Below the pieces are notes generated by a model, which had not been told where the DNA came from, ran no database searches, and saw nothing but the letters and a program-made list of their open reading frames with translations. Below, in pieces: positions 41,254 through 49,634 of a DNA stretch of 64,000 bases. Position 1 is the first letter of the stretch; every line of letters starts with the position of its first letter. Location: the NCBI RefSeq assembly GCF_002224125.1, contig NZ_NCSM01000081.1, positions 30,359 to 94,358 on the forward strand, given 5' to 3'. The stretch comes from Streptomyces sp. NBS 14/10 (GTDB lineage: Bacteria; Actinomycetota; Actinomycetes; Streptomycetales; Streptomycetaceae). A program made the translations under genes and the position numbers.

Positions 41254-42027
41254 ATGCGCATCGAACTCGCCACCGCCCCCGGTGATCCCCGTATCCCCAA
41301 CGAGGACTACGCGTCAGTAGCGTTGCCCGCGTCAGGCCAGGGTGGGGTGCTGGTGGTACTGGACGGGGTGACACCACCCGAGGAGGACTACGGCTGCGTC
41401 CACGGCGTGCCCTGGTTCACCGCCCGGCTGGGCGGGGCACTGCTCGAACTGTCCGGATCGCACCGGGATATACCGCTGGCGGATTGCCTCTCCCGCGCGA
41501 TCGAACGTACGGCCGAGGCGCACGGCTCAGAATGTGACCTTTCTCACGTTAGAACGCCTCAGGCGACAGTAGTCGCGGTGCGGTGGGACGCGGAGCGGGT
41601 CGAGCATCTGGTGCTCTCCGACTCCGCGTTGCTGATCGAGCGTACGGACGGCGCGGTCACGCCCGTACTCGACGACCGTATCGACCAGCTGATCGCCGCG
41701 GGACGCCGGCCCCTTGCCCCGCTGCGCAATGTCGAGGGCGGCTTCTTCACCGCCGCCGCCGACCCGGCGGTCGCGCGGCGGGCCGTGACCGGCACCTCCC
41801 CGCGCGCGGGGATACGGGCGGTGGCGGCACTCACCGACGGGGCGGCGCGGTGGGTGGAGGTGTTCCACGAGGGCGACTGGGCCGAGTGGATCGCGCTGCT
41901 GCGAAAGGAGGGCCCGCAGTCGCTGATCGACCGGGTGCGGGCGGCGGAGGACGCCGACCCGGACCGCATCGCGTTCCGGCGGGGCAAGACGCATGACGAC
42001 GCGGCGGTCGTCTTCGCGGAGTTCTGA
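41254..42027 (+). CDS. PP2C-like protein phosphatase
   Basis: A 257-residue protein of the metal-dependent PP2C fold, but compact. Metal ligand positions: PNEDYASVALP, VLVVLDGVTPPEE, LSDSALLIERTDG, VAALTDGAARWVEV and GKTHDDAAVVFAEF at the end. It would remove phosphates from Ser/Thr or regulator proteins, as PP2C partners of kinases do. Cytoplasmic, no membrane segment. Divergent from cvnA, so it may be related to the conservon only by chance. A 24-bp tandem copy of its last codons follows the stop. Confidence 0.82.
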   Translation: MRIELATAPGDPRIPNEDYASVALPASGQGGVLVVLDGVTPPEEDYGCVHGVPWFTARLGGALLELSGSHRDIPLADCLSRAIERTAEAHGSECDLSHVRTPQATVVAVRWDAERVEHLVLSDSALLIERTDGAVTPVLDDRIDQLIAAGRRPLAPLRNVEGGFFTAAADPAVARRAVTGTSPRAGIRAVAALTDGAARWVEVFHEGDWAEWIALLRKEGPQSLIDRVRAAEDADPDRIAFRRGKTHDDAAVVFAEF

Positions 42028-42051
42028 GCGGTCGTCTTCGCTGAGTTCTCA
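42004..42051 (+). repeat. 24-bp tandem duplication over PP2C stop
   Basis: 42004-42027 (ends with TGA) repeats at 42028-42051 with two differences, one altering the duplicated stop to TCA. The second copy is non-coding. Confidence 0.75.
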
Positions 42052-42137
42052 GAGGTTCCAGCGGAGTTCGTCCCCCGAACGCCACACCCGCGTCGCCGGG
42101 TCGGCGGACCTTGCTGATCCTGGCGTACATGAGAGGC

Positions 42138-42620
42138 CTACTCCTGCGGCGCCGCTGCGTCCTGCCCGGGCTCCTCGGTGACCTGCACGGAGTTCAGCCG
42201 ATGCAGCAGCCGGGCGAGTTCGGCCACCTCGCTGCGCTCCCACGCCGCGAGGCGGCGCGCATACCGCGCCCGCCGGGCCACTCGCACCCGACGGAACCGG
42301 GCGCGCCCCTCATCCGTCAACTGAACCAGGAAGGCCCGGCCGTCGGCGGGGTCGGGGGTCCGGGCCACCAGCCCGAGGTCCTCCAGTGCCCGCAGTTGGC
42401 GGCTCATCGTCGCCTTGCCGACGCCGAAGTAGGCCGCGAGATCCGTGGCCCGCTGCTGTCCGGCGTCTTCCAGCCGCATCAGCAGTCCATACGCGGCGGA
42501 TTCCAGTTCGGGGTGGACTTCCCGTGCCAATTCACCCGAAGAGGCGCGGGCGCGGCGAAGGAAAACCGCCAATTCGCGTTCCAGAGCCAGGAATGCATGG
42601 TCTACACCAATTCCGCCCAT
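42138..42620 (-). CDS. MarR-family transcriptional regulator
   Basis: A 160-residue winged-helix regulator. Core: LESAAYGLLMRLEDAGQQRATDLAAYFGVGKATMSRQLRALEDLGLVARTPDPADGRAFLVQLTDEGR. ATG 42620 is preceded by GAGGGAC; the track start at 42668 reads through a weak leader. No obvious partner gene; its nearest upstream neighbour, the GH25 gene, is divergent across a 262-base gap. Confidence 0.87.
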   Translation of the reverse strand: MGGIGVDHAFLALERELAVFLRRARASSGELAREVHPELESAAYGLLMRLEDAGQQRATDLAAYFGVGKATMSRQLRALEDLGLVARTPDPADGRAFLVQLTDEGRARFRRVRVARRARYARRLAAWERSEVAELARLLHRLNSVQVTEEPGQDAAAPQE

Positions 42621-42882
42621 GGTGCGTCCCTCACCCCCCTCGGGGGGCATTGCCCCGTTGTTGTGCACGTCAGAGCCCTCTCCGGATTTTCACGGCGTGA
42701 AATTTTCTTTCAGACGCGGCCGTCGCCGCAGCTCCGTCAGTATTTCGCAGGATTAGACCAACGGCAGCAACCCAGCCCCCTTCCGCGCCGCGTATCTACG
42801 CCCGTAGCGTCCTGTCCTACCTGACATGGCCATACCAATGACACGTGCACCTCTCCCCACACGAGGCCTTCGGAGGCACGCC

Positions 42883-43731
42883 ATGCCCAAGCACAGACCT
42901 GGTACGACCCGGCGCACCCTGACCGCGCTCATCGGCATTCTCGCCGGTCTCCTCGCGATGAGCTTCACGCTCTCCGGTACGGCTTCGGCCGCCCAGGGCA
43001 AGAGCGGAAAGGCCATCCCCCACCCCGAGGACGACTGGGCCGGCTCACAGATACTCAAGCACGAAGGCGGATCCACGACCGGTGAGGAGCCCAAAGGGCT
43101 GCTCGCCACCGTCGAAGGCGTGGACGTCAGCAGCCACCAGGGCAACGTCGCATGGGCGACGCTCTGGAGCAGCGGAGTCCGCTTCGCCTACGTCAAGGCG
43201 ACGGAAGGCACCACGTACACGAACCCGTACTTCTCTCAGCAGTACAACGGTTCGTACAACGTCGGCATGATCCGCGGCTCGTACCACTTCGCCCTGCCGG
43301 ACAACTCCAGCGGCGCGGCGCAGGCCACGTACTTCGTCAACCACGGCGGTGGCTGGTCGAAGGACGGCAAGACGCTCCCCGGCGCGCTCGACATGGAGTA
43401 CAACCCCTACGGCGCGACCTGCTACGGCAAGAGCGCGAGCGCGATGGTCAGCTGGATCAAGGACTTCAGCAACACCTACAAGTCGCTCACCGGCCGCGAC
43501 CCGGTGATCTACACCTCGACGAGCTGGTGGAAGAGCTGCACCGGCAACTCCAGCGCCTTCGGCGGCGTCAACCCGCTGTGGATCCCGCGCTACGGCTCCT
43601 CCGTCGGTGAACTCCCGGCCGGCTGGGGCTTCCACACCATCTGGCAGTACACCTCGTCGGGTGCGACGGTCGGCGACCACAACAAGTTCAACGGCGCGAT
43701 CGACCGGGTCCAGGCCCTCGCCAACGGCTGA
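42883..43731 (+). CDS. Secreted GH25 lysozyme (muramidase)
   Basis: A 282-residue exported N-acetylmuramidase. Signal peptide about 1-37 (RTLTALIGILAGLLAMSFTLSGTASAA). The GH25 domain begins EGVDVSSHQGNVAWATLW, with the acid pair in PGALDMEYNPYG (Asp/Glu) and GVRFAYVKATEGTTYTNP. It continues to HTIWQYTSSGATVGDHNKFNG. The enzyme cleaves peptidoglycan glycan strands, including O-acetylated ones in related cellosyl enzymes. No wall-binding domain is present. ATG 42883 follows GGAGG. A strong terminator follows. Confidence 0.93.
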   Translation: MPKHRPGTTRRTLTALIGILAGLLAMSFTLSGTASAAQGKSGKAIPHPEDDWAGSQILKHEGGSTTGEEPKGLLATVEGVDVSSHQGNVAWATLWSSGVRFAYVKATEGTTYTNPYFSQQYNGSYNVGMIRGSYHFALPDNSSGAAQATYFVNHGGGWSKDGKTLPGALDMEYNPYGATCYGKSASAMVSWIKDFSNTYKSLTGRDPVIYTSTSWWKSCTGNSSAFGGVNPLWIPRYGSSVGELPAGWGFHTIWQYTSSGATVGDHNKFNGAIDRVQALANG

Positions 43732-43783
43732 CGTCCCCCCGCGTCAGCCCTTGAGCCCTTCGGCTCTTCGGCCAAGACGCGGA

Positions 43784-43821
43784 TGGCCCGGAACCCCCGT
43801 GCGAACGGGAGTTCCGGGCCA
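43784..43821. terminator. Bidirectional terminator between GH25 and lon
   Basis: Stem TGGCCCGGAAC / GTTCCGGGCCA (11 bp), one mismatch, then CCCGT / ACGGG closing a GCGA tetraloop. Lies between convergent genes and should terminate both. Confidence 0.88.
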
Positions 43822-43839
43822 CCGCACCGGTGGCGTCCG

Positions 43840-46263
43840 TCACGCCGCCACCGGAACCTCCGGGGCGGCCGGGGTGGTGGCCGCCGGGGTGAGGGCCAGT
43901 TCCAGGACGCGGCGGACGTCCGAGACCGGGTGGACGTCGAGCTTGTCCAGGATCTCGGCGGGGACGTCGTCGAGGTCGGGCTCGTTGCGCTTGGGGATGA
44001 TCACGGTGGTCACCCCGGCCCGGTGCGCCGCCAGCAGCTTCTGCTTGACGCCGCCGATGGGCAGCACCCGTCCGGTCAGCGAGACCTCACCCGTCATCGC
44101 CACGTCCGGGCGCACCTGGCGGCCGGAGAGCAGCGAGGCCAGGGCCGTGGTCATCGTGATGCCCGCGCTCGGGCCGTCCTTGGGCACCGCGCCCGCCGGG
44201 ACGTGCAGGTGGATACCGCGATCCTTCAGGTCACCGACCGGAAGCTCCAGCTCCGCGCCGTGCGAGCGCAGGAACGAGAGCGCGATCTGGGCGGACTCCT
44301 TCATCACGTCGCCCAGCTGACCGGTGAGGGTCAGCCCCGCGCCGCCCGTCTCCGGGTCGGCCAGCGACGCCTCGACGAACAGCACGTCCCCGCCCGCGCC
44401 GGTGACCGCGAGCCCGGTCGACACGCCCGGCACGGCGGTGCGCCGCTCGGCCGGGTCCTGGGCGGACTCGGGGGTGTGGTGCGGGCGGCCGATCAGCGGC
44501 CGCAGCTCGTCGGTGCCGATCGTGACGGGCAGCTTCCGCTCGCCCAGCTCGTGCTGGGCCGCCACCTTGCGCAGCAGCCGCGCGATGGACCGCTCCAGGG
44601 TCCGTACGCCCGCCTCGCGGGTGTACTCGGCGGCCAGCTTCCGCAGCGCGTCGTCCGCCAGCGCCACCTCGCCCGGCTCCAGACCGGCCCGCTCCAGCTG
44701 CCGGGGCAGCAGGTGGTCACGGGCGATGGTGACCTTCTCGTCCTCGGTGTAGCCGTCCAGGCGGACCAGCTCCATGCGGTCGAGCAGGGCCTCGGGGATG
44801 GCCTCCAGGACGTTGGCCGTGGCGAGGAAGACCACGTCGCTCAGGTCGAGTTCGACCTCCAGGTAGTGGTCGCGGAAGGTGTGGTTCTGCGCCGGGTCCA
44901 GGACCTCGAGCAGGGCCGCGGCGGGGTCGCCGCGGTAGTCGGAGCCGACCTTGTCGATCTCGTCGAGGAGGACGACCGGGTTCATCGAACCCGCCTCCTT
45001 GACAGCCCGTACGATCCGGCCGGGCAGCGCCCCGACGTACGTACGCCGGTGGCCGCGGATCTCCGCCTCGTCGCGGACGCCGCCGAGCGCGACGCGCACG
45101 AACTTGCGCCCCATCGCGCGGGCGACCGACTCGCCGAGCGAGGTCTTCCCGACGCCGGGCGGGCCCACCAGGGCCAGCACCGCGCCGCCCCGCCGGCCGC
45201 CGACCACGCCAAGTCCCCGGTCGGCGCGGCGCTTGCGCACCGCCAGATACTCGGTGATCCGCTCCTTGACGTCCTCCAGGCCCGCGTGGTCGGCGTCGAG
45301 CACGGCCTTGGCGCCGGCGATGTCGTACGCGTCCTCGGTGCGCTCGTTCCAGGGCAGCTCCAGGACGGTGTCCAGCCAGGTGCGGATCCAGCTGCCCTCG
45401 GGGCTCTGGTCGGAGGAGCGCTCCAGCTTGTCGACCTCCTTGAGGGCCGCCTCGCGCACCTTCTCCGGAAGGTCGGCGGCCTCCACCCGGGCCCGGTAGT
45501 CGTCGGACTCGTCCTCCGGGTCCCCGTTGAGCTCGGCCAGCTCCTTACGGACGGCCTCCAGCTGCCGCCGCAGCAGGAACTCGCGCTGCTGCTTGTCGAC
45601 GCCCTCCTGGACGTCCTTGGCGATCGACTCGGCGACGTCCTGCTCGGCGAGGTGCTCGCTCAGCCAGCCCACGGCCAGCTTCAGACGCGCCACCGGGTCG
45701 GCCGTCTCCAGCAGCTCCACGCGCTGCTGGACGGACAGGAACGGCGAGTAGCCGGAGTTGTCGGCCAGCTGGCCGACGTCGTCGATCTGCTCCACCCGGT
45801 CCACGACCTGCCAGGCGCCGCGCTTGCGCAGCCAGCTGGTGGCCAGCGCCTTGTACTCCTTGACCAGTTCGGTGACGGCACCGGGCAGCGGATCCGGAAC
45901 GATCTCCTCGACCTGGGTGCCTTCCACCCACAGAGCGGCGCCGGGACCGGTCGTCCCCGCGCCTATGCGCACCCGGCGCACACCGCGGATGAGCGCGCCC
46001 GGGTCGCCGTCGGAGAGCCGGCCCACCTGTTCGACGGTGCCGAGCGTGCCCATGCCCGCGTACGTTCCGTCGACGCGCGGCACGAGCAGGACGCGCGGCT
46101 TGCCGCCGCCGCTGCCGCTTGATCGCGCGGCGGCCTGGGCGGCCTCCACCGCGGCTCGTACCTCGGTGTCGGACAGGTCCAGCGGCACCACCATGCCGGG
46201 CAGCACGACCTCGTCATCGAGCGGCAGCACGGGCAGGGTGAGCGGTGTGGACGTCGAAGCCAT
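43840..46263 (-). CDS. lon: ATP-dependent protease Lon
   Basis: An 807-residue Lon protease. The N-terminal substrate domain begins LPVLPLDDEVVLPGMVVPLDL; AAA module with Walker A VGPPGVGKTSLGES and Walker B VVLLDEIDKVGSDYRG; the C-terminal protease with catalytic Ser699 in GPSAG and Lys742 in GGVKQK. It degrades misfolded and regulatory proteins. I use ATG 46263 with GGGGAG upstream. In Streptomyces lon is known to be repressed by HspR, and a matching HAIR element lies 23-41 bases upstream. Confidence 0.97.
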   Translation of the reverse strand: MASTSTPLTLPVLPLDDEVVLPGMVVPLDLSDTEVRAAVEAAQAAARSSGSGGGKPRVLLVPRVDGTYAGMGTLGTVEQVGRLSDGDPGALIRGVRRVRIGAGTTGPGAALWVEGTQVEEIVPDPLPGAVTELVKEYKALATSWLRKRGAWQVVDRVEQIDDVGQLADNSGYSPFLSVQQRVELLETADPVARLKLAVGWLSEHLAEQDVAESIAKDVQEGVDKQQREFLLRRQLEAVRKELAELNGDPEDESDDYRARVEAADLPEKVREAALKEVDKLERSSDQSPEGSWIRTWLDTVLELPWNERTEDAYDIAGAKAVLDADHAGLEDVKERITEYLAVRKRRADRGLGVVGGRRGGAVLALVGPPGVGKTSLGESVARAMGRKFVRVALGGVRDEAEIRGHRRTYVGALPGRIVRAVKEAGSMNPVVLLDEIDKVGSDYRGDPAAALLEVLDPAQNHTFRDHYLEVELDLSDVVFLATANVLEAIPEALLDRMELVRLDGYTEDEKVTIARDHLLPRQLERAGLEPGEVALADDALRKLAAEYTREAGVRTLERSIARLLRKVAAQHELGERKLPVTIGTDELRPLIGRPHHTPESAQDPAERRTAVPGVSTGLAVTGAGGDVLFVEASLADPETGGAGLTLTGQLGDVMKESAQIALSFLRSHGAELELPVGDLKDRGIHLHVPAGAVPKDGPSAGITMTTALASLLSGRQVRPDVAMTGEVSLTGRVLPIGGVKQKLLAAHRAGVTTVIIPKRNEPDLDDVPAEILDKLDVHPVSDVRRVLELALTPAATTPAAPEVPVAA

Positions 46264-46285
46264 GATCTCCCCTTCGGCAGGCAAG

Positions 46286-46304
46286 TTGAGCTATGCAGAC
46301 TCAA
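46286..46304 (-). promoter_or_regulatory. HAIR element (HspR operator) for lon
   Basis: TTGAGC (46286-46291), 7 bases, ACTCAA (46299-46304): the HspR-associated inverted repeat consensus is CTTGAGT-N7-ACTCAAG. Only one core position differs. Placed immediately before lon, this predicts heat-shock derepression. Confidence 0.85.
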
Positions 46305-46417
46305 TGCGCGAAGGCCCGCCGATGTTCCCGGCCCCGTGTTCGCTCTGAGCGATCACCCCGTCCTGCGGTGCGGCAGCGGAAATGAACCGCCATCGCTTCA
46401 GTAAGCGATAGAGAGGC

Positions 46418-47035
46418 GTGAAACTGTTCCGCCCTGTGGGGGCAGACCGAAGCGACGGGGAGTTGCTGCGAGCCGTCGCGCGGGGAGACGCGCAGGCGCT
46501 CGCCGCGCTCTACGACCGGCACGCCGGCTGGCTGCACGCGCGCCTCACGCGCCGCTGCCAGGACCCCGAGACCGTACGCGAGGTCCTGCAGGACACCTTC
46601 GTCACGGCCTGGCGCACGGCCGACGCGCACCGCGGCGGCGAGGCGGGCGGCTGGCTGTGGACCATCGCGGCCCGCCGCCTCGTCGACGCCCAGCGCGCCG
46701 CCGCCCGCGCCGCCCGGGCCCAGGCCGCCCACGCCCGCCACCAGCCGGACCCGGCCCGCGCCACGGCCCCCTCCGCGGAGGAGCGGGCGCTCGACGCGCT
46801 GGAGTACGGGGACGTCGGCGCCGCCCTCGACCGCCTCTCCCCCGAACTGCGCGCCGTCCTGCGCGCCACGGTCGTCGACGGCCTCACCACCCGCGAGGCC
46901 GCGCAGCTCCTCGGCATCCCCGAGGGCACCGTCAAAACCCGCGCCCAACGCGCCCGCAGAGAACTCCGCGCCGCCCTCACCGAGCGGCGCTCCACACCCC
47001 CGCACCTCCTGGACGCTCTCGGAGGCACCGCATGA
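46418..47035 (+). CDS. ECF-type RNA polymerase sigma factor
   Basis: A 205-residue sigma-70 family protein. Region 2: ELLRAVARGDAQALAALYDRHAGWLHARLTRRCQDPETVREVLQDTFVTAWRTADAHRG; region 4: LDRLSPELRAVLRATVVDGLTTREAAQLLGIPEGTVKTRAQRARRELRAAL. GTG 46418 follows GAGAGG. It overlaps the downstream zinc-finger membrane protein by four bases (ATGA). Divergent from lon. It probably controls its own operon, which includes an ABC exporter. Confidence 0.88.
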   Translation: MKLFRPVGADRSDGELLRAVARGDAQALAALYDRHAGWLHARLTRRCQDPETVREVLQDTFVTAWRTADAHRGGEAGGWLWTIAARRLVDAQRAAARAARAQAAHARHQPDPARATAPSAEERALDALEYGDVGAALDRLSPELRAVLRATVVDGLTTREAAQLLGIPEGTVKTRAQRARRELRAALTERRSTPPHLLDALGGTA

Positions 47036-48840
47036 CGCTCCGACGACTGATCAAGCGCGGCGGCCCCGCCGCTGCCTGGCATGTGACCCCCGCCCACGCG
47101 GCGTCGTACGCCGACGGCTCACTGCCGGAGACCGACGCATGGTCGGTCGAGAAGCACGTCGAGTCCTGCACCGCCTGCGCGGAACGCGTCTCGACCGCGG
47201 TCCGCGCGGGCACGGCGGCCCCCGCGCTGGCGGACATCCGCGCGGCGGTGCTGGCCCTCGCGGAGGCGAGGGTGGGGGCGGAGGCGGCGGGGGAGGCCCC
47301 CGCGGCGCCCGTCGCCCCCGCGGCCACGGGCGCGGGGGAGGCGGCGGGGACGTGCGGAACCGCCGGGACAGAAGCCCCGGCCCTCGTCGCGGCCCGGGAC
47401 ACAGCCCCGAGCGCGCCCCACCACCTGGCGGCACCCGCCTTCGCGGCGGCCACGCCGCCGACGGCGGTGGGCTCGGCGGGCCCGGCGAACGCGGCGCGGG
47501 ATACGGCGGCCGCGGCGGCGCCCCCCGCAGCGCCCGCCGCTGTCAGCGGCACGGCCGCGGGCGCGGGCGGGGCCGCCGGGGCGCAGACCCCAGACCTCGT
47601 CACGGCCCGGGACACCGCCCCGGGCACGCCCCACCACCCGGCACCGCCCGCCTTCGCGGCGGCCACGGCCCGGCACACCGAGCAGGCCGCCGCGGTAGCG
47701 GAGGCTGCGGGGAGCGCGGCGGGGGCGGCGTCCACGGCGCGGGATACGGCGGGCGCGGCGGCGCCCCCCGCGGCGCCCGCCGCCCCCCGGCCCGCCGCTG
47801 TCAGCGGCACGACCGCAGGGGCGGGCGGGGCCGCCGGGGCGCAGACCCCGGACCTCGTCACGGCCCGGGACACCGCCCCGGGCACGCCCCACCACCCGGC
47901 GCCGCCCGCCTTCGCGGCGGCCACGGCCCGGCACACCGAGCAAGCCGCCGCGCGGCAGGCTTCCGGGGGCGCCCTCGGGGCCGCCCCGCAGGGGAGGGCG
48001 GCGGCCGACGGCCCTCAGGGGGCCGCGTCCCTGGGCGGAACGGCAGGTGCCGCCCAAGGCAGCATCGCCATGCGGCCCGCCGCCGAGGCGGCGGCCTCCG
48101 GCCTCGCCCTCGTCCGGCGCGGCCAGGAAGCAGCCGCGACCGCCGCCGGCAGCCGCGACCCCCGGCCGCGGCGCCTCGGGCTCGGGGCGGTCCGACGGTC
48201 CCGGGGGTGGGTGGCGTGGGCCGCTGGGCCCGCGGTGCGGGGGCCTTGGCTGGTGGCGCTGCTGGTGACGGGGGTCGTCGCGGCCGGGGTCGCGCGGGTC
48301 GCGGGGGTTTCCGGGGTGCGGCCGCTGTTGCTGGCGCTCGCGCCCGTACTGCCGTCCGCCGGGGTGGCCGTCTCGTACGGGCGGCACGCCGACCCGATGC
48401 ATGAGCTCGCCGCGTCCACGCCGTCCGGCGGGCTGCGGCTGCTGCTGACCCGTACGGCGGCCGTGCTCGCCGTGTCCGTGCCGCTGCTGACCCTCGTCGG
48501 ACTGCTGCTGCCCGCGGCCGCCGGGGCGCCCGCCGCCTCGGCCTGGCTGTTGCCGGGGCTCGCGCTCACGCTCGCCGCGCTCGCCCTCGCCTCGTACGTC
48601 GGCTGCCGGATCGCCACCTGCGCGGTCACCGCGGGCTGGCTGCTGGCCGTCGGGGCCCCGGCGCTCCTCGCGGGCCCGGCCGACGGTGAACGCGTCACCC
48701 TCGCGGAGGCCGTGTCCGACTCCCTCGCCGCCGTCCTCTCCGGCCCCGCCGCCCAGAGCTGCTGGGCAGCGGCAGCGGCCGTATGCGCGGGGCTGCTGGC
48801 CCTGCGCCGTACCTCCTTCGATCACCAGGAGCGCATGTGA
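47032..48840 (+). CDS. Zinc-finger membrane protein (anti-sigma-like) with repeat-rich middle
   Basis: A 602-residue protein. The N-terminus contains the HxxxCxxC zinc-binding anti-sigma motif (EKHVESCTACAERV, residues about 41-54). Residues about 80-360 are extremely Ala/Gly/Pro/Thr-rich and carry a 258-bp duplication (47539-47952). The C-terminal 200 residues have about six membrane helices (WLVALLVTGVVAAGVARVAGV and following). ATG 47032 follows GGAGGC. It probably holds the co-encoded sigma factor until a signal arrives, and it is coupled to the ABC ATPase gene. Confidence 0.75.
   Translation: MTLRRLIKRGGPAAAWHVTPAHAASYADGSLPETDAWSVEKHVESCTACAERVSTAVRAGTAAPALADIRAAVLALAEARVGAEAAGEAPAAPVAPAATGAGEAAGTCGTAGTEAPALVAARDTAPSAPHHLAAPAFAAATPPTAVGSAGPANAARDTAAAAAPPAAPAAVSGTAAGAGGAAGAQTPDLVTARDTAPGTPHHPAPPAFAAATARHTEQAAAVAEAAGSAAGAASTARDTAGAAAPPAAPAAPRPAAVSGTTAGAGGAAGAQTPDLVTARDTAPGTPHHPAPPAFAAATARHTEQAAARQASGGALGAAPQGRAAADGPQGAASLGGTAGAAQGSIAMRPAAEAAASGLALVRRGQEAAATAAGSRDPRPRRLGLGAVRRSRGWVAWAAGPAVRGPWLVALLVTGVVAAGVARVAGVSGVRPLLLALAPVLPSAGVAVSYGRHADPMHELAASTPSGGLRLLLTRTAAVLAVSVPLLTLVGLLLPAAAGAPAASAWLLPGLALTLAALALASYVGCRIATCAVTAGWLLAVGAPALLAGPADGERVTLAEAVSDSLAAVLSGPAAQSCWAAAAAVCAGLLALRRTSFDHQERM
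47539..47952 (+). repeat. In-frame 258-bp duplication
   Basis: 47539-47694 and 47797-47952 are 156-base copies differing at about 6 positions, period 258 bases (86 codons). The spacer also resembles the sequence before copy 1. A weaker third copy lies at about 47350-47460. Confidence 0.9.
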
Positions 48841-49634
48841 ACAGCGCCGTCTCCGTGCACGGGCTCACGGTCCGGCACCGCAGGACCACCGCCCTCGACG
48901 CCGTCGACCTCGCCTTCGGCACCGGCGTACACGGCCTGCTCGGACCCAATGGCGCGGGCAAGACCTCCCTGATCCGCGTCCTCGCGACCGTCGCCCCGCC
49001 CACCTCCGGGCGGGTGGAACTGCTCGGCGGCGATGTCTCGGCGCCCGCGCACCGCACCGCCGTACGCCGCAGGCTGGGCTATCTGCCGCAGGAGTTCGGC
49101 TACTACCCGGGCTTCACGGTGCGCGAATTCGTCGCGTACGTGGCGTGGTTGAAGGAGATGGAGCGCGCCGCCGCGCCCGCCGCCGTGGAGCGCGCGGTCG
49201 CGCGGGTCGGGCTGACCGACCGTATCGACGCCAAGATCCGCACGCTGTCGGGCGGCATGGTGCGCCGCGTCGGCATCGCCCAGGCGATCGTCAACGACCC
49301 CGATCTGCTGCTTCTCGACGAGCCGACGGCCGGGCTCGACCCGGAGCAGCGGGTGGACTTCCGGGCGCTGCTGCGGGAGCTGGGCCGCGAGGCGACGGTG
49401 ATCGTCTCGACCCATCTGGTCGAGGACGTCGCCGCGGCCTGTACGGAGGTCACGCTCATCGGCGCGGGCCGGGTGGCCTACCGCGGCACGCCGTACGCCC
49501 TGGCCGCGCTCGGCGAGGAGGCGGGGGCGGAGGACTTCGGCGACAACCCGATCGAGCGCGGCTACGCCGTGGCCCTGCGGCGCCACCGGTCCGGCGCCAC
49601 CGCCACGGCTTCCGGATGGTCGGTGACCCGATGA
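48837..49634 (+). CDS. ABC transporter ATP-binding protein
   Basis: A 265-residue ATPase. Walker A LLGPNGAGKTSL, signature RTLSGGMVRR, Walker B DPDLLLLDEPTAGLDPE, and switch His in IVSTHLVED. GTG 48837 overlaps the previous stop; AGGAG precedes it. A C-terminal extension of about 30 residues is atypical. It powers the membrane proteins encoded downstream, most likely as an exporter for an unknown compound. Confidence 0.93.
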   Translation: MNSAVSVHGLTVRHRRTTALDAVDLAFGTGVHGLLGPNGAGKTSLIRVLATVAPPTSGRVELLGGDVSAPAHRTAVRRRLGYLPQEFGYYPGFTVREFVAYVAWLKEMERAAAPAAVERAVARVGLTDRIDAKIRTLSGGMVRRVGIAQAIVNDPDLLLLDEPTAGLDPEQRVDFRALLRELGREATVIVSTHLVEDVAAACTEVTLIGAGRVAYRGTPYALAALGEEAGAEDFGDNPIERGYAVALRRHRSGATATASGWSVTR

